A DNA stretch of 64,000 nt from a virus: the IMG/VR virus record IMGVR_UViG_3300043436_000583, positions 1 to 64,000 of that record; one strand, 5' to 3'. Both the position numbers and the translations under genes were made by a program. The notes beneath the pieces were generated by a model. It was not told the DNA's origin and made no database searches. It worked only from the letters and a program-made list of their open reading frames with translations. This document shows, in pieces, positions 10,401 to 21,400 of the stretch (positions are counted from its first letter, which is position 1; every line of letters starts with the position of its first letter).

Positions 10401-12454
10401 CCTTTCCACTCATTATTATATGTATCTATAACTCTTTGAACGTCAGCATTTAATAACTTAGCCTGTCTAATAAGGGGCTCAACATTCTCTCTCATTTGTA
10501 ATTGTCTAATAGACTCATACAATGAGTTTAATAATTCAGCTTTACTTCTTTTCTCTTCAGGACTAGCTTTCTTAGAAGATATAGTGTCATATATCTTATT
10601 AAGCTTTTCAATCAACGTATCTAGTTTCTTATTACTAGTCTTTTCAGTTTCTAAACCTACAGGTAGTAAGTATGCTAGTTCTTCTTTGTTTAAGTTTACA
10701 TCTCCTATCTGAACACCTGTCAACTGTGGTAGCACTCCTTCTTTAGGAATAGCTCCAGAATAAATTGCTCTGATAGGAATCATTCTTGTTTGTTCAAAGT
10801 CTTCTGGCTTAACACCATACCCCTTTTCTATAATAGACTTGTATTGTTTCATTTGTTGTCTCCAAGCACTTACCTTATACCAAGGAACATCTTTATATCT
10901 TTGAACATTAAGGTCCATAAACTTCCAGTCTAAAATGCTTACCTTTCCTTCAGGAGTAACAGCAATAAAGTCTATAGTACCAGCTACATCACGTGATGCA
11001 TTATATACAGTCATCTCAGCAAGAAACTTTGTATTAGCAGGGAATGTTTCCAAACGAGCTGCCATGTTTCTTTTAAGAATATTATACATATCCTTGTTCT
11101 TAGGATTCAACTGAGATATATATCCATTATCATCAGGTCTTTCATTCTCAGGTATTAATGTACCATCTTCATTTAAGAAATAGTTCTTAAGCATGTGCTC
11201 TATATCAGCATGTCCTGCTGTACCTTTTTCTTTCTTAAGATCATCTACAGCTTGGTCATACTCAGACTTAGTCAAATCTTTGTTAGCAAATCTTGTGCTG
11301 TACCAATCTTTAACAAAGTCAGTAACTCTTCTTTTGATTCTGTTACCATTAATCATATAACCAGTGTCATCTTTTGTAATTTGATTACTAGTTAATTTTA
11401 ACTTATCAATTATAAGTTGTTGAGTGTTAACGTTTTGTTGGAAGAATATTCCTTCTTTGTTTCTAATATCATCAGCAGTGCCAATCTCTTCACCAGATAA
11501 AACCATCATTGCTGCTTGGTCAAATCCAGACTTAACAAATAATCCTTTTATAAAGTCAACTATTGTATTCCACCAACCTTCCACCTTAGCTAATAGCTCA
11601 GGCTTCTCTGTAGAACCTTCATTCTTTCTAATGATAGTTTCAGCTAATATTTTACCAATAGCCTCCACCTTTAACTTTCTGATGTTAGGTTTGCCATCAG
11701 CAGTTTGATATTGTTTGTACTTACCATATGTAGCTAAGACATCAGAATACATTTTGTATCCATTGATTTCTCCTAGTAATCTATTAAATAACTGAGGATT
11801 CTTTTGCTCTAATATTTCTACAACAAAGTGCATAGCTTCTTCTGTAAGGGCTACATTCTCTTTACCTTCTACCACTTGTACAAGTTTCTGTACAATGTTT
11901 GCAACACCATTTACATCTTGCTTAACACCATCCACTTCTATAGCTTGTAGTGTTTTAATATCTACACCTATTCTATTTAACAAATCTTTAACAAGACTTA
12001 CAGTTTGAGGAGCTGCTTTAGAAGCAGGTATCTCTCCTGTTTGTAATAACACTGTGCTATCTCCATCAGAGTTAACACCAAATGTAGTATCGTTCTCAAG
12101 ATCTAATCTGTTAGCCTCAGGTATTTCAAGATCTAATTCAGCCAAAGCTTGTTCAAGCTCAGCTGCATCTTTTGCATTTAATGCATCCAACTGCTTAACT
12201 GTAGGAGCAATAATTACTCCCACCTTATCTGAATATTGTTTAGGATAGAATACCTTTCCTAGGGCAATTTCAGAATTGATTGCTTTGTTAAGAGTGTCTG
12301 CTACAGAACGAGATACTCCATAGAAGTTGTTAGAATTAACTTTCTCCTTAGGAGAGGTTCTAACTTCTATAAAATCCTTACCATCAAATCTTAAGTAAGG
12401 CTTGTTCTGTACATATTTCTCAACTGCAGTTTTTATACCTGTTTGACAACTCAT
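7448..12454 (-). CDS. Giant virion protein with PD-(D/E)XK nuclease domain
   Basis: 1,668 residues, starting on a TAATG overlap with the polymerase gene. A complete RecB/Cas4-type nuclease signature is visible: GTAGHADIEHML with H415, E480, GTID with D495, LDWK with D509 and K511, and the QxxxY motif at Q534-Y538. Upstream, TEEAMHFVVE (around residue 200) resembles an altered zincin HExxH motif with Glu in place of the first His. The long middle is helical and Lys/Glu-rich. The last ~180 residues contain hydrophobic segments (FMFYLALSTLIIGA) and an Asp run, a conserved-looking end for crAss-like giant proteins. By position it is a capsid cargo protein ejected with DNA. The nuclease may process phage ends or attack host or competitor DNA (inference). 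Confidence 0.8.
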   Translation of the reverse strand: MSCQTGIKTAVEKYVQNKPYLRFDGKDFIEVRTSPKEKVNSNNFYGVSRSVADTLNKAINSEIALGKVFYPKQYSDKVGVIIAPTVKQLDALNAKDAAELEQALAELDLEIPEANRLDLENDTTFGVNSDGDSTVLLQTGEIPASKAAPQTVSLVKDLLNRIGVDIKTLQAIEVDGVKQDVNGVANIVQKLVQVVEGKENVALTEEAMHFVVEILEQKNPQLFNRLLGEINGYKMYSDVLATYGKYKQYQTADGKPNIRKLKVEAIGKILAETIIRKNEGSTEKPELLAKVEGWWNTIVDFIKGLFVKSGFDQAAMMVLSGEEIGTADDIRNKEGIFFQQNVNTQQLIIDKLKLTSNQITKDDTGYMINGNRIKRRVTDFVKDWYSTRFANKDLTKSEYDQAVDDLKKEKGTAGHADIEHMLKNYFLNEDGTLIPENERPDDNGYISQLNPKNKDMYNILKRNMAARLETFPANTKFLAEMTVYNASRDVAGTIDFIAVTPEGKVSILDWKFMDLNVQRYKDVPWYKVSAWRQQMKQYKSIIEKGYGVKPEDFEQTRMIPIRAIYSGAIPKEGVLPQLTGVQIGDVNLNKEELAYLLPVGLETEKTSNKKLDTLIEKLNKIYDTISSKKASPEEKRSKAELLNSLYESIRQLQMRENVEPLIRQAKLLNADVQRVIDTYNNEWKGKDPGAFTDKQKNDLSDRILSYETSLMVYTSLATDLKSLFKKDLSEKDQALWQDIRDTAESANELEADLEEVRKDFAENVIAKDVNVMDLLKPEKVIKGFSKLFNSTSVIQLKSAEILYKMANRAFGLASIETSEQGNKLLAIKEKYDKWAKSKGLTNKNYFDIIKKKNKNELINEFSSEFYETLKSKIAEKDTQWVRDNIDVSKYNEFLKEQKEKEFKRIEDKPRFGDEESINKEKKREVADVNALYNTSTTDSPGWLLYEFVSKFPKAERWESEAWKELNKPENKPAKEFFDYIKGRNEYLVGIKYINSRDARVFLPFVRKSLTEKIVMGGEYKLGESLLRNITITEGDVGYGEIDPITKEPVYSIPKYFTRETVEEASEDLFRNMTLLNNMAIRYEYLSNIEHQLNVIIKVESNKEAIKTSYFGKTKYRPDGTLETTSDNSDNTKLVRDMMAAIVYGQKYVESENFDQLLGGIANFGKRANKVLGRKIFTEDYDDAQISLNKTITQLNTVFQMKTLGLNPISALSNFLGGSFQSYINAGKFFTKADFVRNEFMMAQKMNGIDSKKYVGALQYFQPLTENYNNILAKQLSVSKFSQEGIQDFLMILMRTGDQYVQSINFFSYLENSIVEDGKVFNVREYLKKQPEFANMFTGTAEERSQLKEKFDTEVKRLIDEKGFLKLARVEGNELVVDGLDRKSDSVIELRRKVQAITKDALGNLSEDDLRKINLNIYGKSFMVFKNWIPRLVDVRFGNLKYNSATEAYEWGRTRNMFRLLTEDFMGSVDSLMSSIKGDDQKFVDQIKRLYESKRSDYEKDTGKELRMTEGEFVELVSSNIRNQMTDFMFYLALSTLIIGAKVAQPDDDDDDKATKNRYKYMLRVMDKIRDEVAYFYNPTSFLSLTTSGIFPAISYLDNFKKLFLNFGTEMYALGVGDEELAKKNQVIKYALKGFPIASQVDAILLMFYPDVAKDLGMKAQSEAKPFGK

Positions 12455-15400
12455 TAGAATTTACATTTAAAGTCTTTAGTACTTAGATCTGTTTCTGTTT
12501 CAGGCTGTGAATTTACTTCATTTTCAACAATACCTGTAAAGTATTTTATAATCTCTGAATTAGGAATCTCATCAGTCACCTTACCTGTGTTATTATCTAA
12601 CTCAGAAGGTTTATTAAACTTATAGTATTCAGAAATAAATTGTCCATCACCATATAAGTTTACCATCTTGAATACAAACTTTCCTTGATATGTTCTCAAT
12701 GCTTCACCACTTATAAACTTAACTTTCTGATAACCAAACATTTGTCCAATTATAGGATCACCTTTGGCTTTTAATTCTGCATATCCTGCTCTTGTAATAG
12801 TCTTACCAGTCATGAAGTCAATCATCTCACCATACTTAGTGGTGATGATACGTGGAATTGTAATCATATCATAGCCAGCAGCTTTAGATCTTTCACCTAC
12901 AGATAGTACAAGTTTATCATTCTCACCTATACCAACCTCTGGGATTTCTACAAAGCCTGTAAACTTGTATTGAGAAACTATTTCATTCTTAAACTCACCA
13001 AGTTCTGTTATAGACTCTTCATCAATATAAGGAGCAATAGCAGGAGTGATATCTGGATTCTTCCAATTGTTTCTTTGGAACCAATTGTTCTTAGCAAACT
13101 CTTGAACGTTCGTATCTACCACAGCTGTGTTTACAATATCTTTTACTTCTGTAGAATAGTCTTCAATAGGAACAATGTTCTTAATAGATACAGCAGATTG
13201 ATAGGTACCTTGTATAATAGCTACTTTGATAAGATCTTTGAATAGTTGGTTAGTATTTGGATTGTCTCTCAACTCTCTCATCATACCAATATACATGTTC
13301 TCGTCATAAGCTTCTTTAGTATTAGCTTTAAGCTTAATAGTCTTAGGGCTATTTGGTCTTTCTGCAGACACTACAACTAAGTCTTGTAGTATTTGCACAT
13401 TAGGATATTTTTGTTTATCTTCTTCTAACTTCACTGCTACAGATCCTGGACCAAAAGATAACTCACTGATATTCAATGCGTTCTTTCTACCTGTTTGAAT
13501 AATATAATCAAGTAAGCTTGCTGTTGCTTTCTCAGCCACTCTATTAAATGTATCCTTAGCCATGTAAAACTTCTCAGCATATTGTTGAATAGTATTCTCA
13601 AGCACCCCTCTGAATTCAGGTTGGTTGAACTTAAGAATGGCACCTAGTGCTGAATTAGATTGATCTAACACAGTCTTTTCTGTACCTAAGAAAGAACTGT
13701 CTAACACTTTCTGTGGAGAGCTAATAGCTCCTTTATTTTGTGCACGATCAGTCATCATTTCTTTTCTGTAGAAGTCATCAGCATTTCTAAATGTACTGGT
13801 ATCATAATTGATAGCCTGTGTGAAATTGAAGTTCTCATCAGCTAGGGTAACATAAGATAAGAATTCATTCAATATCTTGTGTTGTTCAGCATTCTGAGTT
13901 TCATTCATTGTATCCTTAGCGTAAGAGGATATGTTATCCTCAAAGTTACCTTCAGCAACTGTAGCTGCTTGGATAGCTTTTGTACTTGCAGGGAAGTTTA
14001 TCTTAGCCTGTTTGATATAATCAGCATTGCTTATTGCATATCTAGGAGCACCATTAGCATCTAAGTTCTTAATGTGTTCTCTTATAATAGGCTGGTTCAT
14101 AAACATAGCCACTGTCTTCATAGGAACACCTGCACGCTCTAACAACATAAATGTACCTACAACTCTATTGCTGTATATAATCTTCATGATGTATGGGTCT
14201 TTAGCAATATCTACGAAAGCATTCGCATACATTGATAACTTATCAGAGATATACTTAGGTTCTTCTGACTGGTCTTTCATACCAGAAAGAGATATATGCT
14301 CAAATCCACCATCTTTAAACTTGTTGTGTGATAAAGCCATTTCTGTTTGTGGATTCTCTACAAACACATCTGTCTTTTGTGCAAGAGAATTACCTGTAAT
14401 GTTTACAGCAGCAATACCAATCCATCTCTTACCAGTCAAGAATGCATGTCTTTGATTAGTCATGTAGTTTCTATCTAACAATCTATTCTTGATATCACCT
14501 TCATCCTCTCCTCTTAATGTATCTAAATTACCAGCAATCTCTTTAAGAGTTGTATCTGTATTAGGAGAAGTCAATCTATCAAAGTTATCTGGTAGAGTTA
14601 GTAATGTTTCAAGAGATCTAAAGTATTCATTCTCAAGAGATTGTTTGTATAACTTGTCAGCTAATGTACCATAGTCATCAATTCTACTTCCAGATATCTC
14701 ACTATTGATATCTAACATTGCTTTGATATCTTCCTCAAAGATGAATTTCTTGATAGCCTCTTTAGCTTGATCTCCATATCCAAAGAATGGTACAGACTTG
14801 ATTTCTCCAGAAGGAGTTACATATATGTTCTTTAAGTATAGATTTAATTTATCTATGTCAAAGTCAGATCCAGCCTTTGTAGTGATTTCAGAAGGAACTA
14901 CAATTGTCTTACCCATAAACTCAGGTAAGAAACCTTTGATTCTAAATACCTCTGCAGAGTTTAATCCCTGTGTTGGAATACGAAATCCTATACCTTTTAA
15001 TATCTCTGAATCTTTCAATAACTCAATTAACTCTTCATCAGTTTTACCTTGAGGTAATTGTTTCTTAAACCATGCAGGAAGGTATACCTCCATGTATGGA
15101 TCTTCTTTACTGTAGAATTTAAGAGCAGACTTCTTTAATCCTTCTCCTCTAGACTCACCAGCTTTCTCCCACATTGTTACAGGAACCTGTACAGCAGGGA
15201 AACCATTTACCTTAGGAGATACAATAGACTTGTCTACAATTGAATACAAGATGCTCTTGATCTGGATGTAGTTTGTTGATGCTTCGAATGGAATATAAAA
15301 CTCTCCAATTTCTGGATCAATAGATATACTATCAATACCATTCTCAGACATTTTTCTCTTAAGCATCTCCTGTCTTAATGTATCAGCTACAACAGTCTTA

Positions 15401-18400
15401 TCTTTAACAACAAAGTTGTCACCTAGATCTTCAATACTAAGCTTTCTTAATAACTCTTGATATCCATTAAGTAACATCTCTTTCAACACCTCAGTGTTCT
15501 TTTCTACTGCCTTTTTAGCAGCTTCATTATTAGCTTTACCATCACTGTATAAGTCAACAGTGGCAAGCTTAGTTAACTGAGAACCAAGGGTTTGTTTGCT
15601 ATCTTTATCATAGCTATTCTCTACTTGAATACCATAAGCATCCCAGCCAACATTGATTGTATTGTTAAATGCTTCTTCATTAAAGTTACCATCTTCATTA
15701 TATAATTTGTGTAACTTCTCAGCACCCACCTTTCTACCAGAAACTACAACAGCATAGTCATAACCTTCTTTGAACATCTTCTCATAAAGCTTACCTAAAT
15801 TAGTTCCTTTGATAGCCTTATAATATAAAGGCATTTGAGAGAACTTATCTAATACAAGGTCAAAGTTTGTTTTACCAAACTTATTACCAGATACAATAGG
15901 TTTTAATTCCTCTATAAAATTCTTAGGCTCAGATTGTTCTATTAACGCTTCATCATGTTTACGAAGAGCTTCGCTTTTATATTTGTAGCCAGGAACATTC
16001 TGTCTTGTGTAAGCCATTTGCCATTGATGCCATACTTCAGCCTCATCAGACCATTGACCATTCTTTAACTTCACTTCTTTAAATGCACCATCCATAATCC
16101 AAGAAGCAGCATCTGCCTCATTTGTCTTAGGATAAAAACTGTCTGTCACTTCTACATCAGCAGCTGTGAATGTCTTAGCAAAGTTTTTATGCTCATGATA
16201 TCCATAGTCTTCTGATGTTAATTGAACACCAGCCACTGTGTTGTATTCACTATTGAATAAGTTATTAAACTCATCAGAGTTTACAGTGATTCTTCTTGGA
16301 GATAAGAAAGACTTAATACGCTTAGTCTCATCTAATTGATTGCCTTCAATCTTAAACTGATATGGATCACCAAACAATATCTTATGGAACTCCACGTTGT
16401 TAATCATGTAGTTAGCATTAGCAAACTTTATAACATTATTAACATCTTGATCTGCCAAAGCTAATTTATTCAAGCCAGCCTTTTCAGTGAATCTATTCTC
16501 TAGCTCAGGCATTAAGAAACTACCTGCTTGTTTACTAGCAATAACCTTTTGTGTTTCCACTAAGTTTTGTCTAGTCTTGGTAACAGTGTCATTTAATGAT
16601 TTTAGAATGCTTGAATCTAAACCTGGTTGTTCCTCTTTATCCTTACGATTCTTAGCAATGAAATTATTAATCTCTGCTTCTGATGCTCTCTTCTCAATAA
16701 GAGTATTTATCTTCTTTAACAAGTTAGCAGGAAGCATATCCTTTAAGAATCTAAGCTCTGTAGCTTTATCTCCTACGTTTCTAAGCTTAGCTCTGTTAGT
16801 GCTATCTTGAGCTAACTTAATCTCATCCTTTAAATATCCTAAGAATGTATCAGTGAATAGCTTATCTGCATTACCAGCAGCTACGTCTGTATAGGCAATT
16901 GTATTACCTAAGTTCATCATCCACTCTCTAGAACTATCTGCAGGGATTAATACATAATATCTACCATCTAGGTTTTGGTTCATTTCTGTAATGTACCTAT
17001 CGCCTATGCTTAGAGAAGATGTTGTCTTTCCTTCATTGTCTACAACATCCTTAACTCCCTGTATGTATTGTAACTTAATCTCAGCAATTCTATTACCTTC
17101 TTTATCAAAGAAGTTACCACCTAGTTTTAACACTTGGCTGTTTATAGAGAATACATCATTTAACTGAGGCATGTTCTGCTTCAATTCTTTTAACGTGTCA
17201 GAAGAGTTAAATACGTATTCTAATAAAGAAGGATAGTTTGCATCTGTGTCAGATTGTATTCTATTACCATCTACACCAAAGTATGTGCTGTCTTCTGCAG
17301 GAGAAGCAGCAACTGTATATAACTTAGCCAGCTCATTTAACTGTGTACGAATACCAAGCTTTCTACCACCAAAGCTCATCAACTCATCTGTCTTACTAAG
17401 ACCTATCTTAATACCACTTACAGCATCACCAAAAGCTTTCTTGTTCTTCACCTTATTGTACACAGCCATTGGAAACTCTATACCCAACTGTGCTAAGAAC
17501 TCTATCTTATCTTGTGGAAGCTTAATATTATAATCCTCTTTCTTAACTTTATATACTTTTCCATTAAAGCTAATGATAGAACCAGGCTGTTCAGCCTTAG
17601 TCTTCATGTTCTCTATCCACTCAGATCTTGTTGCAGCAATAGCAGAAGCTTGATTAGCAGGAGCAGTGTATACATTATTACCATCCATGAACATAGCTAA
17701 CGCATCAGGTCTTTGTTTTGTAAACACCTGATAGAAGTTAGTAAACAATCTAATGTCATGAGGTTTGTAAGAATTAAAGTCAATCTTACCAGTGGTTAGG
17801 TTACCACCTAAACGTTCAAACAATCTAATATAGTCACTGTTTTCTTTAGCTAATTCATGTAGCTTAGATACAAACTCAGGGATACTTCTTGTGTTAGAAA
17901 GTCTATTCATTAAAGTTGTAAACGCTTGATTAAAAGGCAATAACTTAAGTCCACCAATACTAGATGTATCAGCTTCACGACTCAAACCTTTTGTCTTAAT
18001 CAAAGTACCAATCAATAACTTAACAGCATATGGAGAAGACTTCTTGAAATTAACAGTGAACGCTTCAGCAGCATAGTCCTTTCTATTAGCTCCATCATCA
18101 TTAACTGTAACTCTACTATCTTCATCAAACTCAATTCTGTATGTCTTCAAGAACTCTTTAGTTCTTTCAACTAACTTAGCGTATTGATTCTCAGAGATTT
18201 GTGTTACTGGGTTGTCACCAATAACATTGTTCTGTATATATTTTTCTCTGATTCTATTAAATAAATCAAAAGCTGTAATATCTTCTATATTAAACAAAGA
18301 GCTATTGTTGGCAAATATCTCACCAAACACTCTAGCTGTAATGTCTTGTACAAACTCATTAGTTTGTTTAGCATTTACACCTTCAATCTTTCTATACTCA

Positions 18401-21400
18401 GCAGCTTGATTCTTAACAGTTTCAGGAAGTGTTCTATCTGCAAACTCACCTGTATTTATAGCTTTGAATAAGTCTTCTTTCAATGTAGGTTTATTTACAA
18501 ATGATTTGAAGAAGTCCATAATAGCTTTGAAGAAGTTCTTAATCTTTTCTGTAAGGTTTCTAGCAGGTAACTTACCAAGTCTAAACTCAGCAAAGTCATC
18601 AGCTATTCTTTCCTTAGCTTGTTGATCTGTAGCATTAGCATAATCTATTCTTCTACCAGACTCTCTGTCTAAGAAAGAACCTGTTTGAGCTTTGAACTCA
18701 TCAAGGATAGATTGTTGCTCTCCTTGAGATAAAAACCCTTTCCAGATACCTTCAAATATCTCATGGTATTCTGTACCTCTCTGAGCTCCCTTAAAAAACT
18801 TAGCTACACCATTCTCAAATGCTCCCCATGCTTTCTCTGTGTTATTAATCTTAATAACATTCTCTAACACTTGATAAGGAATGTTCTTAGCATTCTTAGC
18901 ATGCCATTCTTTAAACAATGCAAGCTCAGCATCACTTATTCTATCTACATCTGTTCTACCTATTCTTCTATATTCAGCATCACCAATATTAATGTTCTTA
19001 GGTTGTTCTGCTTGTTCAGCTTTCTCTTCAACAGGAGCTACTTCTACTCTATCTTTAACAAGCTTAGCTGTAATGAACTCAACAGCAAACTTAGCAGCAG
19101 TCTCAATAGGTTGATCTAACTCATCATACTTACCTAGGTCTTTAAGTTGTTGTGTAGCAACAGCCATTAATTGTGGGTTATCTACAATCTTCTGAATGTT
19201 TGGATTCTCACCAACTAACTCTACAGTGAAGTCACCTTTACTGTCTGTTGTAACTTTATATGTAATAGCTCCTACATTAGACTTATAAGTCTCCACTCCA
19301 GCTTCTGCAGGTTTAGCTACAGATTGTTTTGGAAGCTCTAAGCCATTTAGAATAATATACTTTTGTTTGTGTGTGTAAGGAACAGCCTCTGTAGGTTTAG
19401 CCACAGTGGTTGTTAAAGGAGCTATACGTCCAGATCCATCAGGATTCTTACTTGCTAACAAATAAGACTGATAGTTCTTCCAGCTTCTTTGTGCTAACTT
19501 ACCAGCAGCATCTACATAGAATTCTATAAAAGGTTCACCTAGTCCTAAGTTAACTGTGAAGCTATTTACATTATGGAACACTCCTTGTAAATCACTTATA
19601 ATAGGAATCTCTTGCTTTTCTATATTAGCAAAGTCATATGTGTTGCTTCCAATGTGCAATATAGATCCCTCTATATAAATACGATTGCCACTTCCTTCGC
19701 CTACACCTTTTGCTACAGCATCTGCATTAGTATAGAATGTAACTCCTTGTAAAAATCTTTTATATATCTCATTAAACTTAACTGGCTTCTTAGCAGCAAT
19801 TTGTTGCTTAGCTTCATTAGACATAGCTTTGAGTACATTATAAACTGCACTTGCTTGGTCTTTAGTTAAGTTAGAATTGTTTAAATATTCTAATGTGTCT
19901 TGGTTTTGGAATACAGGTCTGCCATTAGGAAATTTATAAGTTATACCATCTATATGGTCAATACCTTCTTTAGTCACAACAGTTAAGACTTGTTGTGTAG
20001 CAATCTGATTCTCAGGAATAAGAACACCACCTACAGACTTTTTAACATCATCTGTATTAGCAATACCTCTAGATGGAGTAAAGTTAAATATTGGATACTC
20101 TTCTTCAGCAGCCTCTCTTAAGTCTTTACGATATACTTCGTATGCAGCTAACTCTAATGCAGCTTGTTCTTCTTGACCAGCTCTGTTTCTAGGTTCACCT
20201 TTACTATTGTCTAGTTTAGCAGCAGGCATACCTGTAAACACCACCTTGTTTAATTCCACTTGCTCACCCACCTTACCAATAGGATTGCCATTCTTATCTA
20301 CAAATTGTCTTTCTCCTTTCTTATCTTCTACAAACACAAGACCAATGAAACCATAAATAGGATCATTCAATAAGGCTGTATCAAAGTTACCTTCTCTAAA
20401 AGATAGTTCACCAAGACCTGCTAGTCCTAATGCAGCTTCTTGTTTCTGAGTGACAACAATAGCTTTGATATTCTTCTTATTCTTAAAGGTCTTTACCTTG
20501 TTTATAAACTCATTGTAACGTGTAATGTTAGGAGCTAATACTTTCTCCCAGTCAACAGAGGCAGACGTAGAAGAGGTAAACAATATACTTGCATCTTTCT
20601 TAGGAGTCTCCTTAGGACTAGGTGTATTCATTAAGTCTTCATCATTGTTGCCTGTTGGGACAACTCCAGATGTAGCAGCAATATCAGTTTGTGCAGACTT
20701 AATCTTATCTGCTACAGCATTCATCTTCTCTCTATTAGCTTGAAGATCAGCTTGTTCTTTCAAATATGTTTCTGAAAGTGTATTGAACTCAGTCTCAACA
20801 GCATCAATTAATTGTGCATTGTCTAAAGAGTTAATATACACTAACTTATCTTCTCCCTCAGGAAGTGTAACACCTGCAAACTCAGGAGTAGATAATACAT
20901 TATCAATAGCAGCATCCATGATGTCTTTCAACTCTGGTGACGCTGCACCCTCATCTGCTAAGTCTATTGTTGCAAAATCTTCAGGAGTTAAGAAACGCAC
21001 ATCACCTCTAGGTAACTGCACTTCATATTCACCACCCAATGTTTGAGATAACACTTTAATCTTAGGAGCTAATGTAAGTGTATTGTCTTGCTTTCTAACA
21101 GGTTGTTTTAAGAAGTACTCCTTACCAACCTCTAGTTTTCTTTCTGTTTGTATAGGAAAGAACTCTCCTTCTGATGTTACATCTTCTTCTTCTTCTATCA
21201 CTGTTACAGGCACTTCTCCTGTAGCACCAAACTCTACGTCAGGCTTAAACTGAAAGTCTGTAGGTTTAGATTTAATAGCATCATATTCATCAATGAATAA
21301 CTTTCTACGTAAACCTAATTCAATGATATCAGACAATGCTGTCTTCAAGTCATCTTTAGTCTCAGAAGTTACATCCATCTCATTGATTTGTTTCAATGAT

